The position numbers and the translations under genes were made by a program. Below are positions 1-9,811 of a stretch of DNA of 64,000 nt, in pieces (the first letter of the stretch is position 1; the number at the start of each line of letters is the position of its first letter). The stretch covers positions 434,001 through 498,000 of the forward strand of contig NZ_UGIB01000001.1 of the NCBI RefSeq assembly GCF_900451005.1, read 5' to 3'. The notes under the pieces were generated by a model. The model did no database searches. It was not told where the DNA came from and saw nothing but the letters and a program-made list of their open reading frames with translations. The stretch comes from Helicobacter fennelliae (GTDB taxonomy: Bacteria; Campylobacterota; Campylobacteria; Campylobacterales; Helicobacteraceae).

Positions 1-1320
1 CTCGCACATTTTGACAGAGAGCGCATACCTGAGCGCGTCGTGCATGCAAAAGGCAGTGCGGCGTATGGAGAGCTCACCATCACTAATGACATTACGCAAT
101 ATTCAAAAGCTGATATTTTTAGCCAAATAGGCAAAAAGACAAAGGCGTTTTTGCGCTTCTCCACCGTGGCAGGCGAGCGGGGCGCAGCAGATGCGGAGCG
201 CGATGTGCGAGGCTTTGCGCTCAAATTCTACACAAATGAGGGAAATTGGGATATTGTCGGCAACAACACGCCTGTGTTTTTCATTAAAGACGCGGTGAAA
301 TTCCCGGATTTTATCCACACACAAAAGCGCGATCCAAAGACAAATATGCGAAGCGCAACTGCGGCGTGGGATTTTTGGAGCTTACACCCAGAATCTTTGC
401 ACCAAGTAACAATCCTTATGAGTGATCGCGGGATTCCGCGCAGTTATCGAGAAATGCATGGCTTTGGTAGCCACACTTATAGCTTTATCAATGCCAAAAA
501 CGAGCGCTTTTGGGTGAAATTCCACTTCAAATGTATGCAAGGAATCCACAACCCCACTAATAAAGAAGCCGTGGCGATTATTGCAAACGATAGAGAAAGC
601 CACCAAAAAGATTTATTTGAAAACATTGAGCGGGGCAACTTCCCCAAATGGCGATTCTGTGTGCAGGTGATGCCTGAAAAAGACGCGGAAAGCTACCGCT
701 TTAATCCTTTTGACCTTACCAAGACTTGGAGCCATAAGGATTACCCGCTCATTGAGGTGGGGATTTTGGAGCTTAATAAGAATCCAGAGAATTACTTTGC
801 CGAGGTTGAGCAAGCGGCATTTAACCCCGCAAATATCGTGCCGGGCATTGGATACAGCCCTGATAAAATGCTGCAAGGTAGGCTCTTTAGCTATGGCGAC
901 ACGCAACGTTACCGACTAGGCATTAACCACACTCAACTGCCTGTGAATGCGCCCATCGCACCTGTGGCAAACACGCACCGCGATGGCTTTATGCAGATGG
1001 GCAGCTTTGGCGGCGCAAGGAACTACAACCCAAGCATGTATGATGATTACAGCGAGGATAAAAACGCAATCGAGCCGCCGCTCTTTATCAAAGAAGGCGA
1101 GGTAATGGATCATTACAATCACCGCGAGTATGAGGAGGATCATTTTAGCCAAGCAGGCGATTTGTATCGCCTATTGAACGCAGAGCAAAAAGAAGTGCTT
1201 TGCCAAAACATCAAAGAGGCGATGGAGGGCGTGCCCACAGAGATTAAAAAGCGCCAAATTGAGCATTTCAAAAAGGCAGATCCTGCCTATGGTAAGCGCA
1301 TAGAAGAGCTTGTGCTTTGA
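1..1320 (+). CDS. katA: Catalase KatA, 5'-truncated by window edge
   Basis: Monofunctional haem catalase, which converts hydrogen peroxide to water and oxygen. The frame is open from base 1, so the start lies outside the window; 439 codons are visible of the roughly 480-505 usual for the family. The essential distal His is in [12 protein letters not shown] (visible residue 15), the distal Asn in VGNNTPVFF (about 88-89), and the proximal haem-ligand Tyr in [14 protein letters not shown] (about 298). The C-terminus stops soon after the core helices, which I believe is somewhat shorter than in H. pylori KatA. No N-terminal export information is visible. A perfect 12-bp hairpin follows the stop codon. 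A second, exported catalase-family gene lies about 8.5 kb downstream on the other strand. Confidence 0.97.
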   Translation, partial: LAHFDRERIPERVVHAKGSAAYGELTITNDITQYSKADIFSQIGKKTKAFLRFSTVAGERGAADAERDVRGFALKFYTNEGNWDIVGNNTPVFFIKDAVKFPDFIHTQKRDPKTNMRSATAAWDFWSLHPESLHQVTILMSDRGIPRSYREMHGFGSHTYSFINAKNERFWVKFHFKCMQGIHNPTNKEAVAIIANDRESHQKDLFENIERGNFPKWRFCVQVMPEKDAESYRFNPFDLTKTWSHKDYPLIEVGILELNKNPENYFAEVEQAAFNPANIVPGIGYSPDKMLQGRLFSYGDTQRYRLGINHTQLPVNAPIAPVANTHRDGFMQMGSFGGARNYNPSMYDDYSEDKNAIEPPLFIKEGEVMDHYNHREYEEDHFSQAGDLYRLLNAEQKEVLCQNIKEAMEGVPTEIKKRQIEHFKKADPAYGKRIEELVL

Positions 1321-1333
1321 GATAGTTTTATTA

Positions 1334-1362
1334 TGTGCTTGCAATGCAAAATTGCAAGCACA
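1334..1362. terminator. Hairpin after katA, candidate terminator
   Basis: A perfect 12-bp stem (TGTGCTTGCAAT pairing with ATTGCAAGCACA) closes a 5-nt loop 14 nt after the katA stop. No T-run follows on either strand, so it may stabilise the 3' end rather than act as a classical intrinsic terminator. Confidence 0.5.
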
Positions 1363-1496
1363 AATCCTTAAGTCTCTTAAATTATTTTTCTTATTATTTT
1401 ACTTTTATTATTTAGCGCATTGTTTTGATTTTGACGCATTAATCTAGAATCTAAAATAAAATTGATATAAATTTTTGCTTTATATGTGTTTAATTC

Positions 1497-1505
1497 TGCT
1501 AGAAT
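1497..1505 (+). promoter_or_regulatory. Extended -10 promoter of the cysteine synthase gene
   Basis: TGCTAGAAT fits the extended -10 (TGn followed by TATAAT-like) form typical of Helicobacter sigma70-type promoters, about 35 nt before the start codon. A second weaker TACAAT lies just downstream. The ribosome site AAGGAG follows near 1527. Confidence 0.5.
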
Positions 1506-1538
1506 AACCCCCGTTACAATCAAAAATAAGGAGCTTGA

Positions 1539-2438
1539 ATGAAAATATATAATCGCATAACTGATATTATAGGCAACACGCCAATTATTAAGATAGAAGG
1601 CATTAGCGGGCAGATTTATGGTAAATGTGAATATCTCAATCCAAGCCATTCTGTCAAAGATAGGGCAGCATATGCAATGATAAAAAAAGGGCTTGATGAG
1701 GGCAAAATCAATAAAGACACTATCATCATAGAATCTACAAGTGGCAATATGGGTATTTCTTTGGCGATGATTTGTGCGGATTTGGGCTTGCAGATAATCC
1801 TCACTATGCCAGAATCTATGAGCATAGAGCGACGCAAAATGATGAATTTTTTTGGCGCAAAACTCGAGCTTACTCCTGCAAGCGAAGGTATGAAGGGCGC
1901 GTTTAATAAGGCATTAGAGCTTGTCAAAACCACTCCAAACTCATTTATGCCAAGCCAATTTGAAAACCTTGCTAATAAAGAAGCCCACAGGCGCACAACA
2001 GCCATTGAGATTTATGAAGCGTTTGAGGGATCGCTTGATTATTTTGTGGCAGGATTTGGCACAGGTGGCACGATTAGCGGTGTAGGCGAGGTGCTCAAAG
2101 AAAAAATCCCAAATATCAAAATCATCGGTGTTGAGCCTGCTGCTTCGCCATTGCTAAGCAAAGGACAAGCAGGACCACACAAAATTCAGGGCATTGGGGC
2201 AAATTTTGTGCCACAGATTCTCAACAAAGACATTATGGATTCTATCATGTGCGCAGAAAATGACGAAGCAATCGCTATGGCAAAAAGACTTGGCAAACTC
2301 GGCATAATGGTTGGAATCTCAAGTGGCGCAAATGTCGCTATCGCTGAAAAAATCGCAAAAGAAAATCCGGGCAAAAAAATCCTTACAATGCTTAATGATA
2401 CAGCTGAGCGGTATCTCTCGACAGATTTGTTTGCATAG
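1539..2438 (+). CDS. cysK: PLP-dependent cysteine synthase (CysK/CysM family)
   Basis: Makes cysteine by beta-replacement on O-acetylserine (or a related activated serine). The 299 residues match family length. Lys40 in SVKDRA is the expected Schiff-base lysine, TSGN (about 67-70) is the substrate loop, and GTGGTIS (about 176) is the phosphate-binding loop. The loop reads SGNMG where most members have SGNTG, a change next to the substrate carboxylate site. The start is fixed by AAGGAGC about 6 nt upstream. The TAG stop codon is the first part of the palindrome TAGATTCTAGAATCTA (2436-2451). CysK versus CysM cannot be decided from sequence alone; H. pylori uses a homologue in reverse transsulfuration. 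Confidence 0.93.
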   Translation: MKIYNRITDIIGNTPIIKIEGISGQIYGKCEYLNPSHSVKDRAAYAMIKKGLDEGKINKDTIIIESTSGNMGISLAMICADLGLQIILTMPESMSIERRKMMNFFGAKLELTPASEGMKGAFNKALELVKTTPNSFMPSQFENLANKEAHRRTTAIEIYEAFEGSLDYFVAGFGTGGTISGVGEVLKEKIPNIKIIGVEPAASPLLSKGQAGPHKIQGIGANFVPQILNKDIMDSIMCAENDEAIAMAKRLGKLGIMVGISSGANVAIAEKIAKENPGKKILTMLNDTAERYLSTDLFA

Positions 2439-3110
2439 ATTCTAGAATCTAATTTGCATAGATTCTAAATCCTCTCTTTTTTGCTATGCGTTCATTGGGC
2501 TTTGCTTGAGAAGTCATATTTCAGGGAGTTTGAAATTTTTAGCCTGCAAACCTACCAAACCTACAATGAACGCTTATGTTACACTTTTTTATATTTTTTG
2601 CTTGACTAAAAATTTCTACACAACCCTGACTAAATCTGCCTAAAAATAGAGGATTTCTTTACACCCCTTACACCCCTTTGTGTTTGCATAGAATCTGGAT
2701 TCTGTCTTTTACTTCAATTCTCTTCATATCTTAAGCTTTTATCAAAAGCCTAAGAATCCAAAAATTTGTCATTACAAAACTTAAAACCAAAATAACACAA
2801 TCCATAAATAAACAAAATAGATTTAGATTCTAGTTTAAAATCTTATAGTATCAGATTCTGTTTTTTGTCAAAAGCATTAAGATATGACGAAGTTATACAT
2901 CATTGCGACGCACAAAAAGTGCGACCCACTCGCCAAACTCGCAAAACTACAAAAATAAGCTAAAAATAGAGAATTTCTTTCTGCTCTCTTGCGTTTGCAT
3001 AGAATCTAGTTATAGAGCAAATCTAGATTCTCTTTTGCCGTCCTATCGCCCTCACAATGACGAAAAAACGATATAGAATCTAGATTCTCACTCTTTCTAC
3101 CCTTAAATTC
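2439..3110. repeat. Gene-free repeat mosaic (region A)
   Basis: No coding sequence is seen. The region holds several AGAATCTA octamers. At about 2523-2627 there is an inverted copy of the nested-inverted-repeat element also found at 50558-50681, with GAAATTTTTAG at 2532-2542 and CTAAAAATTTC at 2606-2616. At about 2905-3000 there is an inverted copy of the element found at 21622-21780 and 47190-47348, including the GCGACGCAC/GTGCGAC hairpin. Confidence 0.75.
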
Positions 3111-4874
3111 CTAAAATTTCTTTTTATTCACATCGTTGAGTATTTCTTCTGCTATGCCATTGACTTTTTGAGTGATTGTATTGGTGCTGTTAGCAACATT
3201 GACATTTTCATTTGTTACAGATTCTAGCTGGGCTATGGCTTTGTTGATTTGGTCTAATCCTTGCGTTTGCTCTTTGATAGAGTCGCTCATTTCATTGACT
3301 GATTGCACGAGGACATTGACATTTGCTTCTATCTCGCCTAAGCTCTTAGAGGTGCGCTCTGCAAGCTTTCTCACCTCATCAGCCACGACTGCAAACCCTC
3401 TTCCATGCTCGCCTGCCCTTGCTGCTTCAATCGCCGCATTGAGTGCCAAAAGATTTGTCTGATCAGCAATGTCTTTTATCACGCTTACAATATTTCGAAT
3501 ATCCTCCGCTTGCTTGGTGCAATCATCTGTTTTGTTGCTGATATTTTGCATTGAAGAGCTTATCTCCTCTACCGCAGTAGCACTTTGCTCTAATGAGCTT
3601 GCTTGCTCTTGTGAGCCTTGCGTTAGTTTTTCCATTGAGGCTTTTAGCTCATTGCTTTGAGAGCTTAAATCTTTGGCAAAGCTTGAGCTAGCAGTGAGCA
3701 TTTTTTTGATCTCTTCACCCAAAGCATTTGTAACAACTTCTACTCTCCCTTTAGCATCTTTTACTTCAGTGGTAAAGTCTAGTCGCGTATAAGAATTAAA
3801 CACCCTTGCTATTTCATTTGTATCGCTACCTATTTTTTCTTGCAAGACATCAAGCATATGATTCAGCACATTTTTAAGCTCTACTAGCTGAGGATTGCTA
3901 GGATTTTTGACAATACGCGCTTTGAGGTTGCCCCCTTCTATCTCTTTGGCGGTTTGGGCAGACTGCATGATTGCTTCTTTGTCTTGTAGCAAAGAGTCTT
4001 GCGTGCGAGAAATATTGCGCTCAATCGCTGCTGACATCAGCCCAAATTCATCTTTTGTGTTAAGGCTTTCAAGCTTAGGCGTGTTTGTCTCGTGATTGAT
4101 ATAAGCAAAAAAGCTTGCGATATTGCCTCCTAGGATTCTCACGCTTTTCATAATGTTGGTATAAAAAAGAAATGCCAATGGCAAAAATAAAATCAAAAAT
4201 ATCCCCATAGAAAACCACACAGCATTATCTATCGCGTCAAAGAAAGGCTCTATCACCTCATTAATAATGCCTTCTGTATGATTCTCAAGCGTATCGACAT
4301 ACTCGCCTGTGGAAAGCCAGATATTTTGCGTGTTGGGTATGAGCTCTGCATAGCCTATCTTTGGCACAGTGCCTAGAGTGCCATCAGGCAGTGGCTTTGA
4401 AAATGTAAAATGCACGAATTTACCCTCAGGCGAGTCATCTTTGGCACTTTCAAAAAGCTCGCGCACATAATACACGCCTTGATTATCTTTGAAATCATAA
4501 AGCGATTTACCAAGCAGATCTTTTCTCGTTGGGTGTGCGACTACACTATATTCTTTATAAGCAAAAAAGTAGCCTGATTTGTCATCATCAAATCTAAAAT
4601 GCTCTATCGCCTCAGCGATGATTGCAATCTGCTCGCTCTCACTCTTGCCTTTGACAAGTTCACCTAACGCCACTGCTAGAGAATCTGTCGCGAGTTTTAG
4701 CTTTTGCTCGATCTCAGTTGTTATGATATGCTGGATCTCAGATTTGGCTTGTCTATCAAGGCTTTGTTTATTAAACATAATAATACATACAAGTGCGAGC
4801 AAGCTTATAATCGCTCCGCTAGAGAGGATAAGTATTTTTATCTTGAGTGAGAAATTTTTATAGCAAAATGGCAT
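3111..4874 (-). CDS. Methyl-accepting chemotaxis protein with periplasmic Cache domain
   Basis: Transmembrane chemoreceptor that signals through CheW/CheA. ATG at 4874 is chosen over an ATG 63 nt further out because AAAAAGGAG precedes it directly; this gives 587 residues. Order: TM1 (about 8-30), a periplasmic single-Cache domain (about 40-200, with DKSGYFFAY and [13 protein letters not shown]), TM2 (about 215-240), a HAMP-like linker and a long coiled-coil signalling domain. The conserved tip is [20 protein letters not shown] followed by [18 protein letters not shown]. Small-molecule-binding Cache domains in this group often sense organic acids, but the ligand is not deducible. The protein ends shortly after the signalling hairpin with no C-terminal methyltransferase-docking pentapeptide. 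It is divergent from the activase gene upstream. Confidence 0.95.
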   Translation of the reverse strand: MPFCYKNFSLKIKILILSSGAIISLLALVCIIMFNKQSLDRQAKSEIQHIITTEIEQKLKLATDSLAVALGELVKGKSESEQIAIIAEAIEHFRFDDDKSGYFFAYKEYSVVAHPTRKDLLGKSLYDFKDNQGVYYVRELFESAKDDSPEGKFVHFTFSKPLPDGTLGTVPKIGYAELIPNTQNIWLSTGEYVDTLENHTEGIINEVIEPFFDAIDNAVWFSMGIFLILFLPLAFLFYTNIMKSVRILGGNIASFFAYINHETNTPKLESLNTKDEFGLMSAAIERNISRTQDSLLQDKEAIMQSAQTAKEIEGGNLKARIVKNPSNPQLVELKNVLNHMLDVLQEKIGSDTNEIARVFNSYTRLDFTTEVKDAKGRVEVVTNALGEEIKKMLTASSSFAKDLSSQSNELKASMEKLTQGSQEQASSLEQSATAVEEISSSMQNISNKTDDCTKQAEDIRNIVSVIKDIADQTNLLALNAAIEAARAGEHGRGFAVVADEVRKLAERTSKSLGEIEANVNVLVQSVNEMSDSIKEQTQGLDQINKAIAQLESVTNENVNVANSTNTITQKVNGIAEEILNDVNKKKF

Positions 4875-5044
4875 TTTGGCTCCTTTTTGTTTAAAGTATT
4901 GATATATTAAAGCCTTTATTTTACTAAAATAACACAAAATGTCTTTTTATTCAATAAAAAAGCAATCTCTTTGTAATTTATTTTGAAAGCATGTATTTTT
5001 TGAAATTTTTGTTACTATATCAATTTTTTGGATTCATTTTTATG

Positions 5045-5050
5045 TATAAT
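5045..5050 (+). promoter_or_regulatory. -10 box upstream of the activase gene
   Basis: A perfect TATAAT directly preceded by TG lies 89 nt before the start of the activase gene, in the divergent AT-rich space shared with the chemoreceptor gene. Confidence 0.45.
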
Positions 5051-5138
5051 CAAACAATCGTTTTAAATTTATATTTTAATTAATTTCAAGATTTTAGAAT
5101 CTAAATTTATTTGTAGAGTTTTATTTTAGGAGATTACA

Positions 5139-8100
5139 ATGCTTACTTTAGGCATAGACATAGGCAGCACCACCGCCAAGGTCGCCCTGCTTGATAATGA
5201 TGAGGTGATTTACAGGAAATACGAGCGGCATTACTCAAAGGTGCGCGAGAAGAGCATCGAGATTGTAGAGGGCTTGCGCGAGCTCATTGGGGATCGTGAA
5301 TTCAAGGTCTCCATCTCTGGCTCTGCGGGCTTTGGAATCTGCAAGGCTGTGGGGATTGACTTCGTGCAAGAAGTCTTTGCGACAGCGGAGGCGGTGAAAT
5401 TTTTAGAGCCAGACACGGATGTAGTCATTGAGCTTGGCGGGGAAGACGCAAAGATTTTATTCCTAAGTGGTGGCACAGAAGAGCGTATGAATGGCTCTTG
5501 CGCGGGCGGCACGGGCGCGTTTATCGACCAGATGGTAACCCTGCTTGCCATTGATGCCAAAGAATTTGATGAAATCTCACTGCATAGCGATAAAATCTAC
5601 CCTGTGGCTTCGCGTTGTGGCGTGTTTGCAAAAACTGATGTCCAGCCATTGCTCAATCAGGGCGTGAATAAAAAAGACATCACCGCTAGCATTTTTCAAG
5701 CCGTTGTTGATCAGACTATTAGCGGGCTAGCCCAAGGGCGCAAAATTGGTGGCAAGGTAATGTTTTTAGGCGGTCCGCTCTTTTTCTACAAGGGCTTGCA
5801 GAAGCGATTCCAAAATAGCCTGAATCTTGATAATGAGCATGCGATTTTCCCAGAATACGCGCAATACAGCGTGGCTATTGGCGTGGCGCTTTGCGCGCGT
5901 GAAAATGCGAGCTCCTACACATGTGAGAGCCTCATCAACAAACTCATAGAATCCAAAAATGTCGCCTCCAAAAACAAATACCTTGAGCCACTTTTTGTAG
6001 ATTCTAAAGAATACGAGCAATTCCTCGCGCGCCACAGAGACGCAAGTGTAGAATCTATCAGCATTGATGAAGCCTTTGAGGCAAGCGGATTCCAAAAAAT
6101 TCCCTGCTACCTTGGCATAGACTGCGGCAGCACGACCACAAAGCTTGTCATCATCGATGAGTTCGCGCGCATACTTTATGAGTTTTATAACTCCAACCAA
6201 GGCAACCCTGCGAGCGTGATTTTTGAGCAGTTAAGCTCAATTTATGAGCGATTTGGCGATAAAATCACAATCAAAGGCAGTGCCGTCACAGGCTATGGCG
6301 AGGAGCTCATCAAGGCTGGATTTAATTTAGATTCCGGGCTTGTGGAGACTATGGCACACTTAAAAGCCGCACAACACTTTAACCCGCAAGTGGATTTTAT
6401 CATTGACATCGGCGGGCAGGACATCAAATGCTTTTATATCAAAAACCAAACCATTGATTCTATCATGCTTAATGAAGCCTGCTCAAGCGGCTGCGGGAGC
6501 TTTATTGAGACTTTTGCGCGCTCAATGGGCTATGATGTGGCAACCTTCTCAAAGCTGGGGCTAGAATCTAAGCACCCTGTCGAGCTTGGTAGTCGTTGCA
6601 CGGTCTTTATGAATAGCTCGGTTAAGGAGGCGCAAAAAGAGGGTGCGTGCATTGAGGACATCAGCGCCGGGCTTTCTATGAGCGTGGTGAAAAATGCAAT
6701 CTACAAGGTCATTCGCGCGCGCGATGCGGATGATTTGGGCAAGCAAATTGTCGTGCAGGGCGGGACATTTTATAATGACGCGGTTTTGCGCAGTTTTGAG
6801 AAAGAAATCGGGCGCAATGTGATACGTCCCAAAATTAGCGGGCTTATGGGTGCTTTTGGCGCGGCACTCTATGCTCAAAGCCTAAATCTTGCGCAATCAA
6901 GTATCATAAGCCCTGAGGCACTCAAAAACTTCCACCACACAGCAACAGCGACAATCTGCAAGCTCTGCGGGAATCATTGCAACCTCACGATAAATAAATT
7001 TGGCGACACGCAAGGCGCAAAAAAATTCATCTCTGGCAATCGTTGCGACAAACCGCTAGGCTTCAAGAAAGTCTTGCATTTGCCAAATATGCATGACTAC
7101 AAGCTCACAAAGCTAAAAGATCTCTTTGCGTATAAACATTACGATAAAGCGCGCTCCGTGGTGAAATTTGGCTCGCGTGGCAAAATCGGGATTCCACTTG
7201 GGCTAAATATGTATGAGAATCTGCCCTTTTGGCATACGCTTTTAAGCGAGCTAGGCTATGAAGTGGTAGTCTCAGACATCACCACGCGCAAAACCTACGC
7301 ACAAGGGCAATACAGCATACCAAGTGACACCGTGTGCTACCCCGCAAAGCTCCAGCACGGGCATATCGAAAATCTGATGAACCAAGGAATTAAGCTTATT
7401 TTCTACCCTTGTATGGGGTATAGCTTTGCCTCAAGCGCGCATAATAACGACACAAGCACGAATAACTACAACTGCCCTGTGGTAGCGTATTATCCAGAGC
7501 TACTAAATGCAAATGTCGATAGACTACGTGAGGTGAGATTCCTTTATCCTTACTTTGGCTTGCATAAAAAAGATGAGTTTTTTAGCAAATCGCTAGAGTT
7601 TTTCAAAAAAGAGCTGGGTGCGAGCAAGGGTGAGTTTAAAAAGGCGCTTGAAAGGGCATACACTTTCCGTGAAGATTGGCTAGCTGATGTGCAACGTGAG
7701 GGTGAGAGAAATCTAGCCTACATTAAAGAGCATAACCTCAAAGCAATTGTGCTTAGCGGACGCCCTTATCACATCGACCCTGAGATAAATCACGGCATTG
7801 ATAAGCTTATAAATTCACTCGGGCTTGTGGTTTTGAGCGAAGATTCTATCGCGCATTTGGCGACTGCAAAAAATTTGCAAATTCTAAACCAATGGAGCTA
7901 CCACTCACGGCTTTATAATGCTGCGGAATTTGTCTGCGAGCATGAAAACATCGAGCTAGTGCAGCTTGTGAGCTTTGGCTGCGGGATAGATTCTATCACC
8001 ACTGATGAAGTGCGCGCGATATTAGAATCTCGCGGACGCTTTTACACACAGCTAAAGATTGATGAGATAAGCAATCTTGGCGCGGTAAAAATCCGCATCC

Positions 8101-8225
8101 GCTCACTGCTTGGGGCTATGGAAGAAAAGCTAAGCGGCAAGAAGCCAAGCTTTGCGCAAAGCATTTTGTTTCACAACACCTACGCGCAAAATGAGATCCG
8201 CAAATTTATGGCATTGACAAACTAA
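5139..8225 (+). CDS. Double ASKHA-type acyl-CoA dehydratase activase with DUF2229 region
   Basis: BadF/BadG/BcrA/BcrD-family ATPase, related to activators that use ATP hydrolysis and a [4Fe-4S] cluster to push a low-potential electron into a dehydratase or reductase partner. Two ASKHA ATPase halves are in tandem: GIDIGSTTAKVAL (about 4-16) with NGSCAGGTGAF (about 118), and GIDCGSTTTKLVI (about 326) with NEACSSGCGSFIE (about 447). The cysteines in those loops are the expected cluster ligands. A cysteine cluster ICKLCGNHCN (about 606-615) opens the C-terminal region, which carries DTVCYP and NYNCPVV and resembles the DUF2229/COG3580 family. The RBS TAGGAG precedes the start. The next gene supplies the COG3581-like part; elsewhere both parts are fused into one protein of about 1,400 residues. 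Substrate unknown. Confidence 0.88.
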   Translation: MLTLGIDIGSTTAKVALLDNDEVIYRKYERHYSKVREKSIEIVEGLRELIGDREFKVSISGSAGFGICKAVGIDFVQEVFATAEAVKFLEPDTDVVIELGGEDAKILFLSGGTEERMNGSCAGGTGAFIDQMVTLLAIDAKEFDEISLHSDKIYPVASRCGVFAKTDVQPLLNQGVNKKDITASIFQAVVDQTISGLAQGRKIGGKVMFLGGPLFFYKGLQKRFQNSLNLDNEHAIFPEYAQYSVAIGVALCARENASSYTCESLINKLIESKNVASKNKYLEPLFVDSKEYEQFLARHRDASVESISIDEAFEASGFQKIPCYLGIDCGSTTTKLVIIDEFARILYEFYNSNQGNPASVIFEQLSSIYERFGDKITIKGSAVTGYGEELIKAGFNLDSGLVETMAHLKAAQHFNPQVDFIIDIGGQDIKCFYIKNQTIDSIMLNEACSSGCGSFIETFARSMGYDVATFSKLGLESKHPVELGSRCTVFMNSSVKEAQKEGACIEDISAGLSMSVVKNAIYKVIRARDADDLGKQIVVQGGTFYNDAVLRSFEKEIGRNVIRPKISGLMGAFGAALYAQSLNLAQSSIISPEALKNFHHTATATICKLCGNHCNLTINKFGDTQGAKKFISGNRCDKPLGFKKVLHLPNMHDYKLTKLKDLFAYKHYDKARSVVKFGSRGKIGIPLGLNMYENLPFWHTLLSELGYEVVVSDITTRKTYAQGQYSIPSDTVCYPAKLQHGHIENLMNQGIKLIFYPCMGYSFASSAHNNDTSTNNYNCPVVAYYPELLNANVDRLREVRFLYPYFGLHKKDEFFSKSLEFFKKELGASKGEFKKALERAYTFREDWLADVQREGERNLAYIKEHNLKAIVLSGRPYHIDPEINHGIDKLINSLGLVVLSEDSIAHLATAKNLQILNQWSYHSRLYNAAEFVCEHENIELVQLVSFGCGIDSITTDEVRAILESRGRFYTQLKIDEISNLGAVKIRIRSLLGAMEEKLSGKKPSFAQSILFHNTYAQNEIRKFMALTN

Positions 8226-8258
8226 ATCAACAAACTAAAATCTAAATAAGGAGACAAT

Positions 8259-9701
8259 ATGACACAAAAAATGAGCGCACCAAATGCGACAACAATGAGC
8301 GCACCACGAGATAATTCAGCATTTGTAAATTTCCGCCCAAGCAGAGAATCTAGTCCAGAATCTAGCGCAAACTTTCCAAACATAGGCAAGTGGAATGTCG
8401 GCTCAAGCACGGAGAGCATTTTAAAGACAAATCGCGAGATCACCAAAGTGCCATTCACAAAAGAAATGAAAGACACGCACACAATCCTTGTGCCTATGAT
8501 GCTACCTATCCACTTTCGCTTTTTAGTCAATATTTTGCATTTGCATGGCTACAAGGCAGAATTACTACACAATGAAGGTGCTGACGTGGTAAATGAGGGG
8601 CTAAGGAATGTGCATAATGATACTTGCTATCCTGCGCTTTTGGTTATAGGGCAGATGATTGACGCACTCAAATCTGGCAAATGGGATTTAAGCAAGGTCG
8701 CACTGCTTATCACCCAAACAGGCGGAGGCTGTCGCGCGAGTAATTATATCCACCTTTTACGCAAGGCACTTAATAAAGCGGGATTTGGCGAGATTCCAGT
8801 CATCTCGCTAAACTTCAGCGGGCTAGAGAGCGAGCAGGGATTTTCTGTCTCGCGCCAAATGCTCCAAAACTTCCTCTCAGCCATTCTTTATGGTGATTTG
8901 CTTATGCATATCTCAAACCAAACCAAATCCTATGAGATAAACAAAGGCGACACAGAATCTAAGATCGCCAAATGGGTTGCGCGCATCACCACGTCGGGCA
9001 CAAATGCAGGACTTACAAACTATAAAGTGCTCAAAAAAGATATGAAAGAGATTTTAGATGATTTTGCAAGTATTCCTATGAAGCGCGAAAAAAAGGTGCA
9101 AGTAGGAATCGTGGGAGAGATTTATATCAAATTCTCTCCGCTAGGGAATAACAACCTTGAAGACTTCCTCTTGGGCGAAAACTGCGAAGTAGTGATTCCG
9201 GGATTTTTAGACTTCTGCTTGTATTGCATAAATGACAGCATTGTCGAAAACAAAATGTATGGTGGCAAGCTCTCCACAAGGCTCATTTATCGCATAGCGT
9301 TTGAATACTTCTGCAAAAAGCAAAGTGATATGATAAATATCATCAAAAAGCATGGTGCATTCCGCGCACCAAGTGCATTTAAGCACACAAAATCACTTGC
9401 GCGTGGCTATGTAAGTGAGGCGATGAATATGGGTGAGGGCTGGTTGCTTACTGCTGAAATGCTTGAGCTCATCGAGCAAGGTGTAAATAACATCATCTGC
9501 ACGCAACCTTTTGGTTGCTTGCCAAATCACATCGTAGGACGCGGGATGATGAAAACTATCAAAGAGAAAAACCCGCAAAGCAACATTGTTTCAATCGATT
9601 ATGACCCAAGTGCTACGCGTGTAAATCAAGAAAATCGCATAAAGCTTATGCTAAGCAACGCAAGAAAAGAAATGCAAGAAAAAGCATTACAAGAAGCATA
9701 A
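8259..9701 (+). CDS. 2-hydroxyacyl-CoA dehydratase D-component-like protein (COG3581 type)
   Basis: Partner of the preceding activase, separated by 33 nt with an AAGGAG site before ATG 8259. After a variable N-terminal stretch of about 60 residues rich in Ser/Pro/Asn (partly encoded by AGAATCTA repeats), the conserved part begins near VPFTKEMK. Cysteines that could bind an Fe-S cluster are in NDTCYPAL, GGGCRASNY, FLDFCLYCIND and IICTQPFGCLPNH. Related proteins include hydroxyacyl-CoA dehydratase subunits and double-cubane-cluster proteins. No amino-acid fermentation genes are adjacent, so a role in ATP-driven low-potential reduction is inferred and the substrate remains open. Confidence 0.85.
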   Translation: MTQKMSAPNATTMSAPRDNSAFVNFRPSRESSPESSANFPNIGKWNVGSSTESILKTNREITKVPFTKEMKDTHTILVPMMLPIHFRFLVNILHLHGYKAELLHNEGADVVNEGLRNVHNDTCYPALLVIGQMIDALKSGKWDLSKVALLITQTGGGCRASNYIHLLRKALNKAGFGEIPVISLNFSGLESEQGFSVSRQMLQNFLSAILYGDLLMHISNQTKSYEINKGDTESKIAKWVARITTSGTNAGLTNYKVLKKDMKEILDDFASIPMKREKKVQVGIVGEIYIKFSPLGNNNLEDFLLGENCEVVIPGFLDFCLYCINDSIVENKMYGGKLSTRLIYRIAFEYFCKKQSDMINIIKKHGAFRAPSAFKHTKSLARGYVSEAMNMGEGWLLTAEMLELIEQGVNNIICTQPFGCLPNHIVGRGMMKTIKEKNPQSNIVSIDYDPSATRVNQENRIKLMLSNARKEMQEKALQEA

Positions 9702-9713
9702 AATATAAGCCAA

Positions 9714-9743
9714 GCACCTTTAGATTCCAGAATCTAAAGGTGC
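9714..9743. terminator. Bidirectional hairpin between convergent genes
   Basis: A perfect 14-bp stem (GCACCTTTAGATTC pairing with GAATCTAAAGGTGC) with an almost absent loop sits between the dehydratase-like gene and the convergent catalase-like gene. Its inner arms are the genome's repeated octamer in inverted orientation. Confidence 0.55.
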
Positions 9744-9811
9744 TGCAAACACTTGATTTCACTACAATCTACTAAAATCTCAACAATCACTAAAATTGCT
9801 AGACTTTAACA

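Noticed and set aside
5766-6200. 144-codon minus-strand frame in the activase gene
   Set aside because: Antisense shadow of the conserved ASKHA domains.
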